From assembly GCA_029168955.1 (NCBI GenBank), contig JAPDOI010000144.1, forward strand, positions 124,001 through 188,000: a DNA stretch of 64,000 nucleotides. Direction: 5' to 3'. Position numbers and translations under genes: made by a program. Numbering within the stretch: position 1 is the stretch's first letter; each line of letters begins with the position of its first letter. A model generated the notes under the pieces. It was not told the origin of the DNA. It was given only the letters and a program-made list of their open reading frames with translations, and searched no databases. Below, piece after piece: positions 1-12,916 of the stretch. This DNA is from Aplectana chamaeleonis. Taxonomy: Eukaryota; Nematoda; Chromadorea; Rhabditida; Cosmocercidae.

Positions 1-453
1 ACGACTGCCACCCCCTCTCGGCTGCAGAGCTGATTGATCGAACCAGCTGGCCTACTGGCAGTCGCTGCCGGCCTCGCTCATAATCAATGGCAGCGAGGGA
101 AGGCTCGCCGTCGTTTTGCATGCTCGTCTGAGAGCGGCGCACCCGACGGCCGCTTGACACATACGCCGGCCGCATGGTTCACCAGTCTCATTCGGATACA
201 CTTTATGTGGCTTTACTTGTGATGTATTTTACTTGTATGTGATTTATACTATGTAATAATTTGCTAATGATGCTAGAAAATGTATTTTTTTGCTGCATTC
301 AATATTCAAAATTTTGTGTTATTTCAAGTGTAAAAGCAGGCTGTTGCTCTTACAAGTTGAGTGAGCACAGCAGCACCAAAGGTCAGCGTAAGTAGAGCGA
401 GAGCTTCACTGAATCTCTAAACCAGCAGTGATACAGGAACTGTACTGTCGGCA

Positions 454-876
454 CGGATCGCACTGATATTTGCGTTCCTTAAGGTCTATAACCTCTGGTT
501 CCGAGTGAATATTACTTTGCTCCCTCGCGCGCTTGTGTGGACCGAGGGTAGAGACAGCGGGAAAGTGTGAGGACAAGGAGACTCAGCAGACGCGCGCCGA
601 TGCACGCGATGAACGGGAATAAATTTCACTCGGAAACAGAGGATACATAGTTCGGCGGTAAAGTCGCACCGCAGTGATGGAGAAAAAAGGGCAGCGACGA
701 TGCTGCGTAGCCGCTCTCTATTCTTCAACGTGATGGCGAGTTTTTTTTCTGCTCGACTATGCAGAGGCTTTTATTGTGCGTCGGCACCAACTCGGTGCAC
801 GCATTTTATAACATATGCGCATCGAGTTTGCGCCAAAACCGAATAAGGAACGTAAAATATTAGTGCGATCCGTGAC
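454..876. repeat. Fold-back element with inverted ends
   Basis: The left end (CACGGATCGCACTGATATTT) reappears inverted near 845-876 (read as CACGGATCGCACTAATATTT), and GTTCCTTA follows on both sides. An inner inverted pair (GGTTCCGAGTGAATATTAC against its complement near 620-650) makes the block largely self-complementary. A related stretch containing TTATAACATATGC occurs near 46,740-46,790. No transposase is visible, so this is most likely a non-autonomous MITE. Confidence 0.55.
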
Positions 877-2044
877 GACTGCATTTAGCGACAAAGCAAT
901 TAGGCCAGACCGTGAAGAAGCCCTTTCACCAACTCATTCCTTTCAATTGACAAACTAAACTCAACTTTCCCTTCCAAATGTCCACCTTGGGAGTGGCCAC
1001 AAGTCATTCGTTCTGGATTCCTTCTTACTGGAAAACATTTTGCAACATTCAGTTACGTTTCTTGAGACCCGATTTATCACACGTCGATTTTGCGGAAAAT
1101 ACCAGAGTCTAAGTGCTATGTACATAGGTTGAACTTGTTTTCTGTTTTCTGGGCGGAATAATTCCTACCTCCACTCCCTCCCCCCTCCCCCCTCTGCTGA
1201 TTCAATGAAACCCTCCATTAGTCATGGATATGCGGAACGGGGGTGGTCTGCGCCAGTCATTCTATAGGCCACTTAGCGCGTTTAATCGCCTTTACGACCG
1301 CGAATTATCAAGCGCGTGAGCCAAATGACGCGCGCACTAACCCGAAATTCGTCAATCTAAGAAATTCGAGAAAGGTCTGGTAGTTTTGGAAGATTCAATT
1401 TGTAAATGAAGCTATTCAGAAATGATTTTCTAGCTGTCGAGGCTTCTGATTTTTCATTGCTTACACAGCTGTCGAAATTGTGCAATATTGTCACTTTCCC
1501 TGTTTTTTCTATGAATGTTGTTTGCAGCCGTGCAGGAAAACACCATCTCGTCCATGTGATAAATTGTTTGGGCTGCCGGACACAAAAAGCCATGTGGATA
1601 ATAAAAAAATGGTTCAATAACTATCTATAGAGGCATACACACCATCGTACGCTCGTGGTTACGAAGCACTGATGGATTCCGAATTAGAGCCATAGTACAA
1701 AGTACATCACGCATGAATTCTTATTGTATGGGCCTCTTGTCAAGTTTAGTCTAGCGGATGGATAAGACACGACCATTCGCGGCTGGCCGAGCGACGTTTG
1801 CGACACCACTGACCAGTGGGGTTGCGATCGCGCGCGACGATCTGCCGCCGCAGCCCCGTTCATTCACTAGACTAAATTATTCAACGGAACTCCAGACGTA
1901 CATATTTCGGAGCGCAATTAGCGGATTCACTAACACCCGAGTAGTCTAACAATTAGACAAAAAACGGAATTTAGAAAATACGGAATTTAGACAGGATTTT
2001 TTTACATTGGCGTTCTATGGTATACAGTATACTTGTTCCAAATG
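877..2044. other. Unassigned intergenic DNA
   Basis: Apart from a C-rich run near 1,175-1,195, I see no gene, RNA or repeat I can name. Short ORFs on both strands at 1,357-1,630 overlap each other and show no family resemblance. Confidence 0.4.
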
Positions 2045-2185
2045 AAACTTGTTTCGAATATCCGACTTTTTCACTGTGGTCGGATATCACACTTTTTCGA
2101 TTCGACTTTTCGACTGTAGTCGGATTCCATATTTTTTCGAATATTTGACTTTTCGAATCAAAAATCGACTTTCAAAATCTAAGAA
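2045..2185. repeat. Clustered TCGAATATCCGAC repeat, cluster 1
   Basis: Several imperfect units of roughly 40-45 bp contain TCGAATATCCGACTTTTT, a short spacer and GTCGGATATCACACTTTTTC. Each unit is itself partly palindromic (CGAC...GTCG). The same units return in the same orientation at about 3,070-3,215. Confidence 0.6.
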
Positions 2186-3069
2186 AAAAAATTAAGCGAG
2201 AGCAACTGTTTTTTCAACACGAAAACACTTCGATTTCCCACTCATCCTTTCGCGGGCGTTAGTGGCGGCTTAAAAGATCGCTTTTCCAACCGATACCGCT
2301 GATTGGTGGACGTTTAGGCGTGTCTTATACTTGCCAGTCTCATGATAGGACCTTATATTTGGCGGAGTCTCTGGAGCAATATGCTGCTAGCGGGTTTGTC
2401 GTTTTTCTCTGATATACTCTGCAATTCAGATGTGAAAAAGACAGACCGCAATGTAGTCGATCAGTCAAATTGGTCCGATTTGCTTGGAAAGAATTTCGTT
2501 TAATTATATATGTAACCTTGATTTTGAAGCTGATTCTTACGGTAGAACGCGTACGTATTACATTTTGATCTGCTATGAAATATCACATATTCAGAATTCT
2601 ACTACCTTACAGGCAAGTGCCTCTCGAGCTGGGGAACAAAGTAAGAAGATATAAGTTTCAAAAAAGTTGCTACAAATTTATCCCGCGGAGAAACCTGTTC
2701 CCTGACAGCGGCCTCACTTAAAAGCCCATGGTTTCGGAGGCATCTAGTCTAATTTTGTCGAGAGTTTACGTGAAATAAGGTAAAATTAGTGCCAGTTGCT
2801 GTGTGCAACATCAGTAAGGTTTCTTGAAAAATCGCTCCCAACTGACTAAAACCAACAAAGATTCGTCCAAGAGAAAATATAGATAAATTCTTTCTTCAAA
2901 CGAACCAAATTTAAATACAGAATCGTGCAACTAGCTAGCCCCCACCTCGATCCATGAACAACGACGATCTAGATGAAGCAGACCTTCCGCAAGAACATAA
3001 TTATTCTCTAGGAGAGTGTTTGACTTGCAGTTTTTTTGTGGTCGTTTTGTAATATCCGCCTTTTTGGCC
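2186..3069. other. DNA between the two repeat clusters
   Basis: About 880 bp with no recognisable gene or RNA. It may be the interior of an element bounded by the two TCGAATATCCGAC clusters, but the clusters are in direct, not inverted, orientation. Confidence 0.3.
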
Positions 3070-3215
3070 ATAGACGGATTTTGAACTATTCGAATATCCG
3101 ACTTTTCTACTACAGTCGGATATTGCGCTTTTTCGAATATTCGACTTTTGGATTGTAGTCGGATATCGCACTTTTTCGAATATTCGACTTTTCGAATGAA
3201 AAGTCGAAATTTTCA
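3070..3215. repeat. Clustered TCGAATATCCGAC repeat, cluster 2
   Basis: Two to three units of the repeat seen at 2,045-2,185, with GTCGGATATTGCGCTTTTTC and GTCGGATATCGCACTTTTTC as successive variants. Confidence 0.6.
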
Positions 3216-3724
3216 TCTGACTGAAACAGTAGGATACTCAACCGATTCTTGGATTCGGAACAAGTAAAGCATACAGTCGACACGGATCACAGTGTCGGTT
3301 GTGGTTCGCTTGGCACAACCCGGCAGAACACCCACGCATGTTGGCTTGAATTCGGTGGAGGTAGTACGTTAAGGCATCTTTAATAGTCTTCAACGCATGC
3401 GCGGCACGTGCGGAAAGTGCGGTGGACTATGAATGTTCACACTAAGCGGAACGCGCGTACCGCCCATCGAGCGCCGCCATATCGGCACCGCCCAAACCGT
3501 CATGGTGGTTTCACCATTTGAATCAATACTCGCTTCTTAGTTCAAGTCCACTCCAATATTAACAATTCTGGGACTACCCCACGCAACCGTATACCCAAAT
3601 GCAAGCCAGGAATTTCTGTGCATGTCATACTTGAGGCCCAACTTTAACCCGCACCGCCCTGGCGGTGCCGCCGGAAACTTCATAGTTGTGTCCCGCGCTC
3701 TGAGAAATTTCATAGTCCACCCCG

Positions 3725-5290
3725 CCTCCAGCGCGTCACGCGCATGCCACGCTTGCGGTGAGGACTATAAAAGATCCTAAAATAAAGTTGCTGAAGCAGC
3801 GCCAGGATGGTTCAATGCCTGTGCCTACAGGTGCCAAATGGGTGCAATCGCGGAACCGCATGCCCGCTCTCTTGGAATAAAGGAGCTGTCGCGGATGCGA
3901 CGGTGGCTGGGGGCGCACCGTGAGGCCCCGGTCTGTTTTCTACTACGCAAGCCGCTTGGAGGCGGGGCATGCCCGCGCCAGCCGCGGTGCCCGCTCCCTT
4001 CCTTCGCGATGCCTATATAAGGCGGCTGTCCTCGGCTCAGTGGTCTGCCCAGCGCCGGATGGCGTTGGCCTACAGTGGAAGCCGGCGTCTGGGCGCCAGC
4101 TCGGCCTAGACCGAGCGGCCCGGTGGTTGGCGGAGGCCCCACGGCTTCTGGTTATAGTCACCGCCAGGGATGTGCGGGTGACCAGTGGGAGAGGTGCGAT
4201 ACTACGCCACCACATACTACGCAATCTATACTACGCCGTGTTAGACTACACTATCTACTACGCGCTGTGGGATGTGAGCCAATCGAATCGCTAACTGTAA
4301 GGCGAGCCCAGTAGACACCTTTAGGTGTTAGTGCCTTAAAGATAAAGGGTTATAACTTACGACGGTGTACCGTGTACCTGTGTTGGTGTTCATATAGCGC
4401 TGCCATATGCCAATATGGTTGGCTTGTGTTGTTGTGCTATTACGCTGGTATTACGCGGGACTTTCCCCCATTCGCCCCCTCCCAATACATGCCGGTTGGG
4501 TTACGTGGCTTGCTAGTGCGGCTGTCCCAGGTTAGTGGAAAAGGTGATCCCCAGTGAACGCGAGGACTCCACCTGCTTAAAGGCACAGGACATCCAAAAA
4601 ATTAATTTTTAGATTTAAAGCTTATCTTGGAGAGAGTCACACGGTGATCACGGTGGTATCTCTAAAATCGTCCAAGACCCCCTTTGAACAGAGTTATGAC
4701 TCTTCAAAAATGCCTAGATTTTGAGGGTGAAAAATTGGTGGACGAGTTGTCTCAGGCCTGTATTTCTCTTCATTCGCAATCGTTGCGCGTGAGCGAGCCA
4801 GTATATGGAGACAGTTCGGCAATGGACTGAAGAACGAATATTTGTTGGAATTCATCCATCCATCGAGCCGCTATCGAGTTCAAAAATCTGTTAGGGGGTC
4901 GGGCCCGTGGTGGTGAGCGAAGGGGGTCGGGCCTGTGGTGGTCGCTTATATCTCGCTTATTTGGGGGAATTGAGGTCTCGCATTTGGCACGTGTTATACA
5001 GGAGGGGTCTTCTACACAATTACATGTAAATCTCAAAATTCATATCTGAGGGTGTACCGTGCCTTTAAGGGGAGCAGGTTGCGAGATAACCTTGCGGTAA
5101 CGGGGCGAGCTGACGGATGCATAGTAGCCATTGATGCGTTGCGATAGTGGGCCGGGGAACCAGGGATCTAGTGAGATCCTTCTAGGTGTTGGCCACACCG
5201 CTATCCAGGGTTGCCATACCCGTGGGTCGGTCCATGCACGATGCGTTCGCATCGTGCTAGGTGACCATAAATTCCATCACGCTCGCAACA
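3725..5290 (+). mobile_element. LTR-like GC-rich remnant split by a MITE
   Basis: A GC-rich block with a TATA-like TATATAA at 4,014-4,020 and internally duplicated GC-rich segments (3,850-4,030). An ACTACGC motif recurs about five times at 4,200-4,265. The block is interrupted by the MITE at 4,577-5,068, and similar base composition resumes to about 5,290. This resembles an LTR or retroelement leader, but I found no gag/pol coding, primer-binding site or paired LTR, so the class is uncertain. Confidence 0.25.
4577..5068. mobile_element. TTAA-ended MITE, copy M1
   Basis: Starts TTAAAGGCACAGG and ends ACCGTGCCTTTAA, so the TTAA at each end doubles as the presumed target duplication. The interior shares stretches (TTGGTGGACGAGTTGTC and the final ~150 bp) with the copy at 60,697-61,168 and with the fragment ending near 33,946. 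TTAA targets are typical of piggyBac-type elements; no transposase is present here. Confidence 0.7.
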
Positions 5291-6801
5291 GGAGCTAGCG
5301 GTAAAATTGTTGCGATAGCGAAGCTAAAAGACTTTCACGACCTATACTAGAACGCTTACGTCGTGGGGATCTTCAAATACTAGCCATAGTAATTGCATTC
5401 AGACAATCATTCAGTTCCTCTTCGAAGGGAGGAGGAGACTGCAAAGCGAATGAGCGAAGGAGACTATGAAATTTTTTGATTCGATTTGGCTAAATATAGT
5501 ATGTAGTTTTGGCTCGTCTTTGACGCTTCCGACGGCGCCAGCGTTCTAGTTGGAGCCATACGACCACAGTAACGTCGATATCTCAAGCACTTTTCGAGGG
5601 TGTATGCTGCCCTTCATTGTTGTGATAGTAATCTGTTTTATGTCCCTCTCATAACCTCAGACATTCCAAATAGAAGCGTTTTCATAGGCGAGAACCTTTG
5701 TTTGCTTTTCGAATTTTTTTAGTCAATCTGATATTAAATACTTCCTTGTTTCTGTTCATTGTTTGTGATTGACCAGCAAATAATAAATAGTAAATAAATA
5801 AACAATTAAATGAATAAATAAATTAAAGGAAAAAATTCCTGAAAATTCAAGCCTTCCGGAACAGTCATGACAATTCAATATATTTTGGCGGTGCCAAGGA
5901 TATACCATTCGAGTGCGAGTACGAACCATAGTGTTCACCGAGTAAGTTCGTCTTAAGTATCCCGTTCTACCAGTCAACTCTCTTTCGAAACTAGCCCGTT
6001 TCTGCATTTGTCATCCTGTTTTTCTGCGCATTCATCGGTGAACAATTACGAAAAGGGAGCGGCCTTCCTATAATCCGAAGTGGAATTCTTCTGGTTCTAC
6101 CATTTACAGACCACGAAATCATCGAATAATTTTCAACTTATTGTTCTTACATGATACTTTTCAACTTCGCGGTCCAAGGATGTTTTTCTAGCAATGAGTA
6201 GCTATTCGGAATGCACACTACCTGAATCTTTCATCGTCTATATGCCACATAATTTATGCATCTTGCAGAGCTCAGGATTTCAGAATTTCCAACTCTTCGA
6301 GAATTTGGGTTTCTCTTGATATCGTTGGACTATCTGTTCGGCCACCAATCTTAAATTTTGCCATGCGCTGCGGAAACTGGGCAAAAAAAATTAGCACGAA
6401 ATAAGGTGTAACGGCGTTAAATCCTATTTTTCCCGTCATGATCCCTCGTCGTGATTCCTCTTAATTTTTTTGTACTGTAGTTGCTGTCTGCATTGCTGTA
6501 ACTGTTGATGATTTTTTTCTGATTTTTCTTTCCTTATCATTGCATTTTTTTCTTAGCCCAGGGAATATCTTTCTTCTCAATGTTCGACCAGTTGTTTATT
6601 GGAGCGTTCTACTGAGCGTAATAAATAAATAAATCCAGCTCGCATCTACAGATAGATGTTTTTTACAGCACGCGAAACTACGATAATCACAATGTCCCAG
6701 AACAATTATTGCCGCGGTGCGTGCTGCAGCGACGGTTGTCTGCAAATGTGGACCGGAATTTCGTCGCGATAAAGACAGTACTATTTGATATTGTGCAGAA
6801 G
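5291..6801. other. Intergenic DNA with small repeat fragments
   Basis: No gene is seen. A TGTATGCTGCC end near 5,605-5,620 resembles the terminus of the MITE at 38,400-38,859. AT-rich (AATA)n tracts at about 5,780-5,825 and 6,618-6,636 look like 3' tails of degraded LINE or SINE copies. Confidence 0.35.
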
Positions 6802-7221
6802 ATGCCCATCAGGGGTATGCGTAATTACGGTTTACGATTTTACGATTTACGATGTTTTTGGCCTCGTAATTGCGGTTTACGATTTACGACATTTTGGGTC
6901 GTAAATCGTAAATTTTCGTAAATAGAAATACATGCAATCAAAGAAAATCACAAGGCATCTCCGATTCGCCTGCTCTACTCCTAAATTGCGTGTACTGATG
7001 TTTTGGTCAGGAGATGGGACGAAGTCCTGCGTGTGACTACAGCAAGAATCGCTTATCAACCTTTGACGTGATTTTGTCATAATAACGCCGGACGCACGGT
7101 CGGAGTTGGAGGCGCTGGGTACAAGATCCGTTGGGCGCGTCTCACTAGCTGCCGTCGAAGGCCATTGTTATACCCCACACACCAATCGCGGTCGTAGAGC
7201 ACTGTTACGTCGCTGTCTCTG

Positions 7222-7347
7222 AGGCCTAGTGCATACTTCCCGCGACGGGCGACGCGACATAGTGTTTACTATATAAATCGACCGAAAATCGATATTGCTG
7301 ATATGCACTGTCGCCTTCGCGCGTCGCGTGAAGTACGCACTAGGCCT
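7222..7347. repeat. Short dispersed repeat, copy 1
   Basis: A ~125-bp unit with inverted ends AGGCCTAGTGCATACTTCC / complement of GAAGTACGCACTAGGCCT and a core with GACGCGAC, GTTTACTATATAAATCGACC and CGATATTGCTGATATGCACT. Diverged copies occur at 34,750-34,862 and 39,288-39,406. Confidence 0.6.
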
Positions 7348-7379
7348 GAGGGCCAGCCGTCGCCGTCGCTCAGGGCCGG

Positions 7380-7656
7380 GCGGCATGCACGTACGCGGCG
7401 GGTTAGGTTGGGGTTAGGCAGGGTTTGAAGCGTCGGCGCGTTTGATGATAGCGACGCGAGGGCTGAAAGGGGGTTAGGCTAGCACTGAACAATCGTTCCC
7501 TCGCAAACCCTACCTACGAGGGTGGGGCAGCCGAAACCCCGTTGAAACCCCAACTATTGATTATCTCCAGCACTCGCACAGCAATCATGAAACGCGCCGA
7601 CGCCCCAAACCCTGCGTAACCCCAACCTAACCCGCCGCGTACGTGCATGCCGCCCC
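7380..7656. repeat. GC-rich fold-back inside the hAT-like element
   Basis: GGCGGCATGCACGTACGCGG at the left is the complement of the right end. GGGTTAGGTTGGGGTTAGGC on the left arm matches CCTAACCC-type sequence on the right arm. The arms are about 75 bp. Confidence 0.65.
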
Positions 7657-8729
7657 AGGAGTGCAGGATACTGGATGCGGCTGGGTCGCTGTCGCTGACA
7701 CCCGATTACCGCACGGTTATCACTTTTCAGGCACAACATCCCTCTTCGAGCCAGCGACCGCGACAAGTGCTGCAAAGTGTTCGTGCGACAGCACTTTTGT
7801 ACTGTGTGGGCCTAGTCCTCACACGATTTGTAACAATTGACCGCACCTGTCGCGGTCGCAAAGTTTTGGTAAAACTATGGATTACGATGCGGCGCGGACA
7901 CTCTCTACGAGAGAATTCGTGTTTTATGACCAACTGTCCTGATTCCAAGAAGTCGATTAGATCGAAAAATCGGGCGGCGTTTCTGTCTAGATATGCCCAG
8001 AATGGCTTCAGAGAGTGCTCCTAGCCCGTCATTCGGTATAAAGTGGATCTTAGCTACCCTGTTTCGAAGTGAGAAATTTTCCCTTTATCGCGTGCGTCTG
8101 CGCGCGTAGGCTGCGTATAATAGGCCTCAATTTTTCTTGCGGTCTCTTCCCTCGCTCCGCACAAGCGCGCGGAGGAGCAGAGTTAATTTGGCTCCGAAAC
8201 AGAAGATGCATCTGCAGCTTAGAAAGCAATAAACTCCTGAAACGATTTTCTCTCATATAGAACGTATTCAATTTCTTGTTTCACCAAAGCAATAATTTTC
8301 TAATGGTTATTGTTATTATTGGCTGGTTACGATTTACGGTTTACGATTTACAATGATTTCATCGTAGTTACCTTTAACGATTTACGAAAATTGAAAATTC
8401 ATTTACGTACACCCCTGATGCCTATGTCCATGTCCGTAGTCCATAAATCATTCCCAAAGTATTTGTGAAGAACACTGATCATGGATTTGTCGGTCCTCTG
8501 GCTTCGCTTGTCAACCAGTTTGTTCGGTGTTCAGAATTGCCACGAATTTGGAAGAAATCTTTGTAACTCCTATGTTGCACCTTTGCAAGAAGTGCATAAC
8601 TATAGACCAGTAGTCGGATAACGCATTATAAATCTCCTCAGAAATTTCAGTAAGTCGCGAAAATCAACATTTTGTTGCTGAAAAGAATGTCTAAACAAGT
8701 TTGCTAGATGAATCAATGATAGATGTGAG

Positions 8730-9012
8730 TACTGCGCTTATCTGGGCCAAATTCCGGTCCGCAATTGCGTCTCGACACGCTTTGCGGCCGCACGCTCCCG
8801 AGTCGGAAGAGCTTCCAGCGCCGCAGCCGCCGATCTGCTGACTCTAGGTGGGTTTCGGAAACTGGAAACTAAGACAAATTGAAGAAAATTGTTTAAAAAA
8901 CCCCCATCGAGTTGGCTTTGGCACTGGAAACCCGACTGACTCGAGCGCGAGCGGCCGCAAAGCGTGTTGAGACGCAATTGCGGACCGGAATGTGACCCAG
9001 ATAAGCACAGTA
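8730..9012. mobile_element. MITE with ~60-bp inverted repeats flanked by TA
   Basis: The left end TACTGCGCTTATCTGG and the following ATTCCGGTCCGCAATTGCGT...GCGGCCGC are repeated inverted at 8,945-9,012. TA dinucleotides at both ends suggest a Tc1/mariner-type target. There is no coding. Confidence 0.7.
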
Positions 9013-10271
9013 CAAAGCCTCGAAGAGAGCGTGCGATGTGGTCTAATTAGACATGTTAATGGTTTTTGACGGGGCGATTACCACAAACTTTTGTAAAACT
9101 TCAGTGCGACAACGAACTTGATTTCTCGGCTCATTATCATGACATCTAAAACAAAGCTTTATTACTCGCCTACAATACGTTCAAAGGCTTATCGATTTGA
9201 AACGTGAACGTCTTTTCGCATGCGTATAAAGTTCATGTTAGGCTTATAATAGAAGCGGGAACCTCAGTTTTCTGTCTATATAGGAAGAAGGATACTGGGC
9301 TGCTGAAAAAGAGTACTAAAAATGTACTCGTAAACTTTTCTTCTCACGAAGTGGTGTTTTCTCATATACTAGAGTGCCTGGTCCCATACGGAGAACTCAA
9401 GAACTTTCCCTGCACCTTGGAAGAAATGATGAATACGCTGTCTTTAAAATCCTGACTGGAATGTTGAGACGGGCTAGTCGGAGTTTTGTGAAGCCATTGT
9501 CTCTAGAATAAGGAGGGAATTGGAAAAAATGCACTAAAGGATTCTTAAAACAAATCCTGGACTGAACAGCTTCACCTGCAGGACTAGCTCTACGTCCACC
9601 TCCCTGAAACTAAACTTTTCAAGTAGGACCTATTAATTTTTGTCATTTAGAAGCAAAGTTCCGACTATTCTTCTTTTACAGTAGGATTTGTGACATAGCC
9701 GTCTTCTTTGTTTGTTTTTTTTTCAATTGTTCCTTGTGGCGGAATAATATGAATGAGGAGTAAAAAAAATATGTCCAAGGATTCGAATTTGTTCTGATCG
9801 AGTCAATTTCAGTATTTTATCATGGAAGGTTATCAGGTGTATCCGTAAACCGATTGCGATCACGACATCAAACATTCGATCTTGATCTGCTGTGCACCCA
9901 TTTGTCGCTTGTTAAGTGTGCCACTCGCGTAGCAGTTGCGACAGAGTTAAGCCTGAAAAATTACTGATTTTCGGGATTGACTTCTCCATCAAAAGATTTA
10001 TTCGAAAAATTGGTAGATGACAAACGATTGGGATTTATCTTGAGATATCGGAATTTGAATAGTGAAATGGCCGCTCTGTCATCGGAAACCGGAAGGCCAA
10101 AACCGATTCGTAACCGGAAATTACTCAATTATGTGATTCCATGACAATTTTTATTTTTGCCGCCATTCAATGCATTGGCGACAGGGCTAAGCAGAAATCC
10201 ATAACGAGAATTTCTCCGAAATCTCAACGACCATTTCAGCTGTTCACCCATACATACCGTCGCTCTCGAGA
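9013..10271. other. Unassigned intergenic DNA
   Basis: I see nothing nameable. One plus-strand ORF of 83 codons at 9,204-9,455 has no recognisable motif. Confidence 0.35.
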
Positions 10272-11989
10272 CGGCGGGTAGCCGCGTCGAATCCGGGGTT
10301 CAACGTGTCAAGCGTGTGGGGTGCAGGGATGTGCGGAATTTCCTGTTTTCTGTCATTTTTGGCCATTTTTTTCTGTTTTCTGTAAAAATAAGCAAAATTG
10401 GACAGAAAACAGAAAAAACGTGTACCGCGATTTGCAGCAGGACTTTTTTTTTGATTTTTCGAAGCTAAGCCGATAGGGTGAGGGTGCACTTCACCCAGAA
10501 TCTCTGCACTTGTACCACGCTAGACACTTTTATCTCGCTGTAGTGGTTATCCATTAGGGCATGTGTGGCGTGGTGAGAGGAAAGGCCTCCGGAGCATTGA
10601 CAACCCGGCACGCGGGGTCTTCGAGTCAGTTTGATGAGCGCCGAGGACGAAAAGAAAGGCGCTGCCAGCCGGCTTGGCACTCTCTCGGCCGGCCAAAGCG
10701 CAAATTAGCCATCTCTGGGTCTCCGCAGAGAGGGATCATTTACAGCTTTGGCTGTACAGTACAGGGATAGGTGCAATCCTAGTTTGATAGTGGGGCTATC
10801 TGCATTCCAGAAAGAAGTGAAGGATACAGCTTTCAGAAATCAAAGTATTTCCATAGTCTCTAGGAAACGTTCTGAGATATCTTCATCTTCGGAGAAACTT
10901 CATTTTTCATTAATGAATCTTGAGTGAGCTCCTGAACAAAGTTTGCCCCAAGAATGGATCTCTGAAGTAATTGACTCCTAAATCAATCCGCTGAAAGACT
11001 TTGTAGGATGTGTTGTTTTAATGCGGTGGTTTAAAAGAACCAGTTAGCAAGTTGTTTACTTACTAATTATCAAATAAATCCTAAATTATTAGACCAAATC
11101 GCAAAACCACGTTGTAAGCGATGCTTTTTTGATGGGTGGGATAAGGAAATTGATTAACTAGTTGGTCACTCACTGTTAATCAAACCAAACGATACAGACT
11201 GGCTAATCGTGGAGATTTCTCGTGGATATTACTACGTAATACCAAGAAAAAGTTAACGATTCTAGCTAAATGGGTTTCTCCAAGCAGCAGCGGTTTGGCG
11301 CTGGCAGAAACGCTCCAACAAAAAGGAACATCAGGAAAGTGGAGTGGGCAAATCCACAGAAAAAAATCTAATTTTTTCTTGAGAACCGACTTCCGTGGAC
11401 AAATTTTCAATTTTTCACAAACAAACCGCTGGGGTATTTCACGTGGAAGTGTTCTAGGCTTTTTGAAGAAAGGCTTTTACTCGACTGAAAAGGTTCATGT
11501 GCTAGTAATTGCACATGCTACTGCACTTTCACTGGTTTACTTTTCTGAACGTCAAAATGAAATCATTTGTCTAAATTTACAAACATTATGTTCTCTTTGT
11601 TATAATAAGTACTGAGTGCACGATTTTTCCTTGGTACTACAATAGAACTGAATTAAGAAAAGTAATTTCTGAAACCACAAAGTTCTTCTATGAAAAATAA
11701 CAAAACGGGCTGTTTTAGCAAGTTAAAGGATTCAGCCACGGGAATCGGTTCTCGAGATCCACTTAACCAATCCTCTTTTTTTTTCGTTGGAACATTTCTG
11801 TCAGCACCAAACTACATTTGCTTGGTAGATCCCCTTTCTAGTAGAGCTGCATTGCTTTTTCTTTTCTTTTCACATGCGTAATCAGCAGCGCTAACCAAGA
11901 ATTGAGTAATTTTGTTGAGGAAACTGCGTAGTGCTATCCAAGAATGAGCGTTAAGCCCCTGTCAGAGCTGGTGCTACTTGCATCTGTAA

Positions 11990-12425
11990 CCCACCGACTC
12001 CCACAACACCCCCCAACACCCACCCGGTCGATACGTATGTTAAAAGTGATGGAGTGAGGTTGAGAAAATCACTTGGTGTATCCAACTAGAGATGACGATG
12101 ATTACGTGGCCAACAGGATTGCACCTGTTCAGAGAAATAGTGAAGGAGAGCATAGTTAAAAAACGGAGGTAGCAGTGTGGATAGCTTTCTAGTGATACGC
12201 AATGTTTTATCATAGGCCCGCCCATCCGGTGATTTTCTCATCCGCCGCCATCCACGTATTGCATGGATATCGACCGCGTCGGATACACCGGGTGATTTTC
12301 TCAACCTCACTCCATCATTTCAATCATACGTATCGACCGGGTGGGTGTTGGGGGGGGGGATGTTGGAGAGATACACCGAGTGATATTCTCAACCTTACCC
12401 CACCACATTGTTCATACGTATCGAC
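11990..12425. repeat. Tandem ~90-bp repeat with an inverted unit
   Basis: Units contain ATACACCGGGTGATTTTCTC, a variable stretch, ATACGTATCGACCGGGTGGG and a run of G. Units lie near 12,220, 12,280 and 12,370, with one in inverted orientation at 11,995-12,085. The last unit is cut by the hAT-like element at 12,426 and resumes at 14,260-14,395. Confidence 0.65.
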
Positions 12426-12773
12426 CAGGGGTGTGCGGAAATTTCTGATTTCTGTTTTCTGAAAAATCTGCGAAAAACAGAAAAAAATCAACGAAATCCG
12501 GACCTGTGGAACAGCGCAGCTTATCTAGTCCTTTACGAGGTACTACTTGTGTTCAATGGTGTGATTGCTGCTAAAGGTAGGATTGCCATAAGAAACGGTT
12601 GTTATGGTATCCTCATGAAAAGGTAGACATGATCATCACAAAAGTGAAAATAGGTGAAAACTCAGAGGAAAAACGCTCAGGAACAAAATATTGCTGATTG
12701 TCACCTTACCCACAATTAACTAAATTTCTATGTATGTTTGTTCTGCCGTCTCCCGCCTTGCTGTTACACCCTA

Positions 12774-12916
12774 TTCATACATTTGCGAGGCGGCAAATGC
12801 CGCGGATTATCACTAGAAAAATGAGAAATCAGATGCTCGGTAACGGTATCAAACATCTGATTTCTCATTTTTCTACTGATATTGCGCGGCACTTGCCGCT
12901 TCCGCAAAAGCATGAA
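12774..12916. repeat. 143-bp palindrome
   Basis: Arms of about 60 bp beginning TTCATACATTTGCG and ending CGCAAAAGCATGAA. The inner match AAAAATGAGAAATCAGATG / CATCTGATTTCTCATTTTT is exact, with a spacer of about 18 bp. Confidence 0.75.

Larger units (their letters stand above)
6810..8417. mobile_element. hAT-like element, non-autonomous, 1.6 kb
   Basis: Ends are CAGGGGTATGCGTAA (left) and, read inverted, CAGGGGTGTACGTAA (right). Flanks are ATGCCCAT (6,802-6,809) and ATGCCTAT (8,418-8,425), an 8-bp target duplication with one mismatch, as expected for hAT transposons. Each end carries an array of TTTACGATTTACG motifs (6,830-6,920 and 8,325-8,405), like transposase-binding subterminal repeats. 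The interior holds other repeats and no recognisable transposase. Confidence 0.7.

Noticed and set aside
7400..7470. TTAGGC-containing stretch as interstitial nematode telomere repeat
   Set aside because: Only a few scattered TTAGG/TTAGGC words occur and they lie within a palindrome; there is no tandem TTAGGC array.
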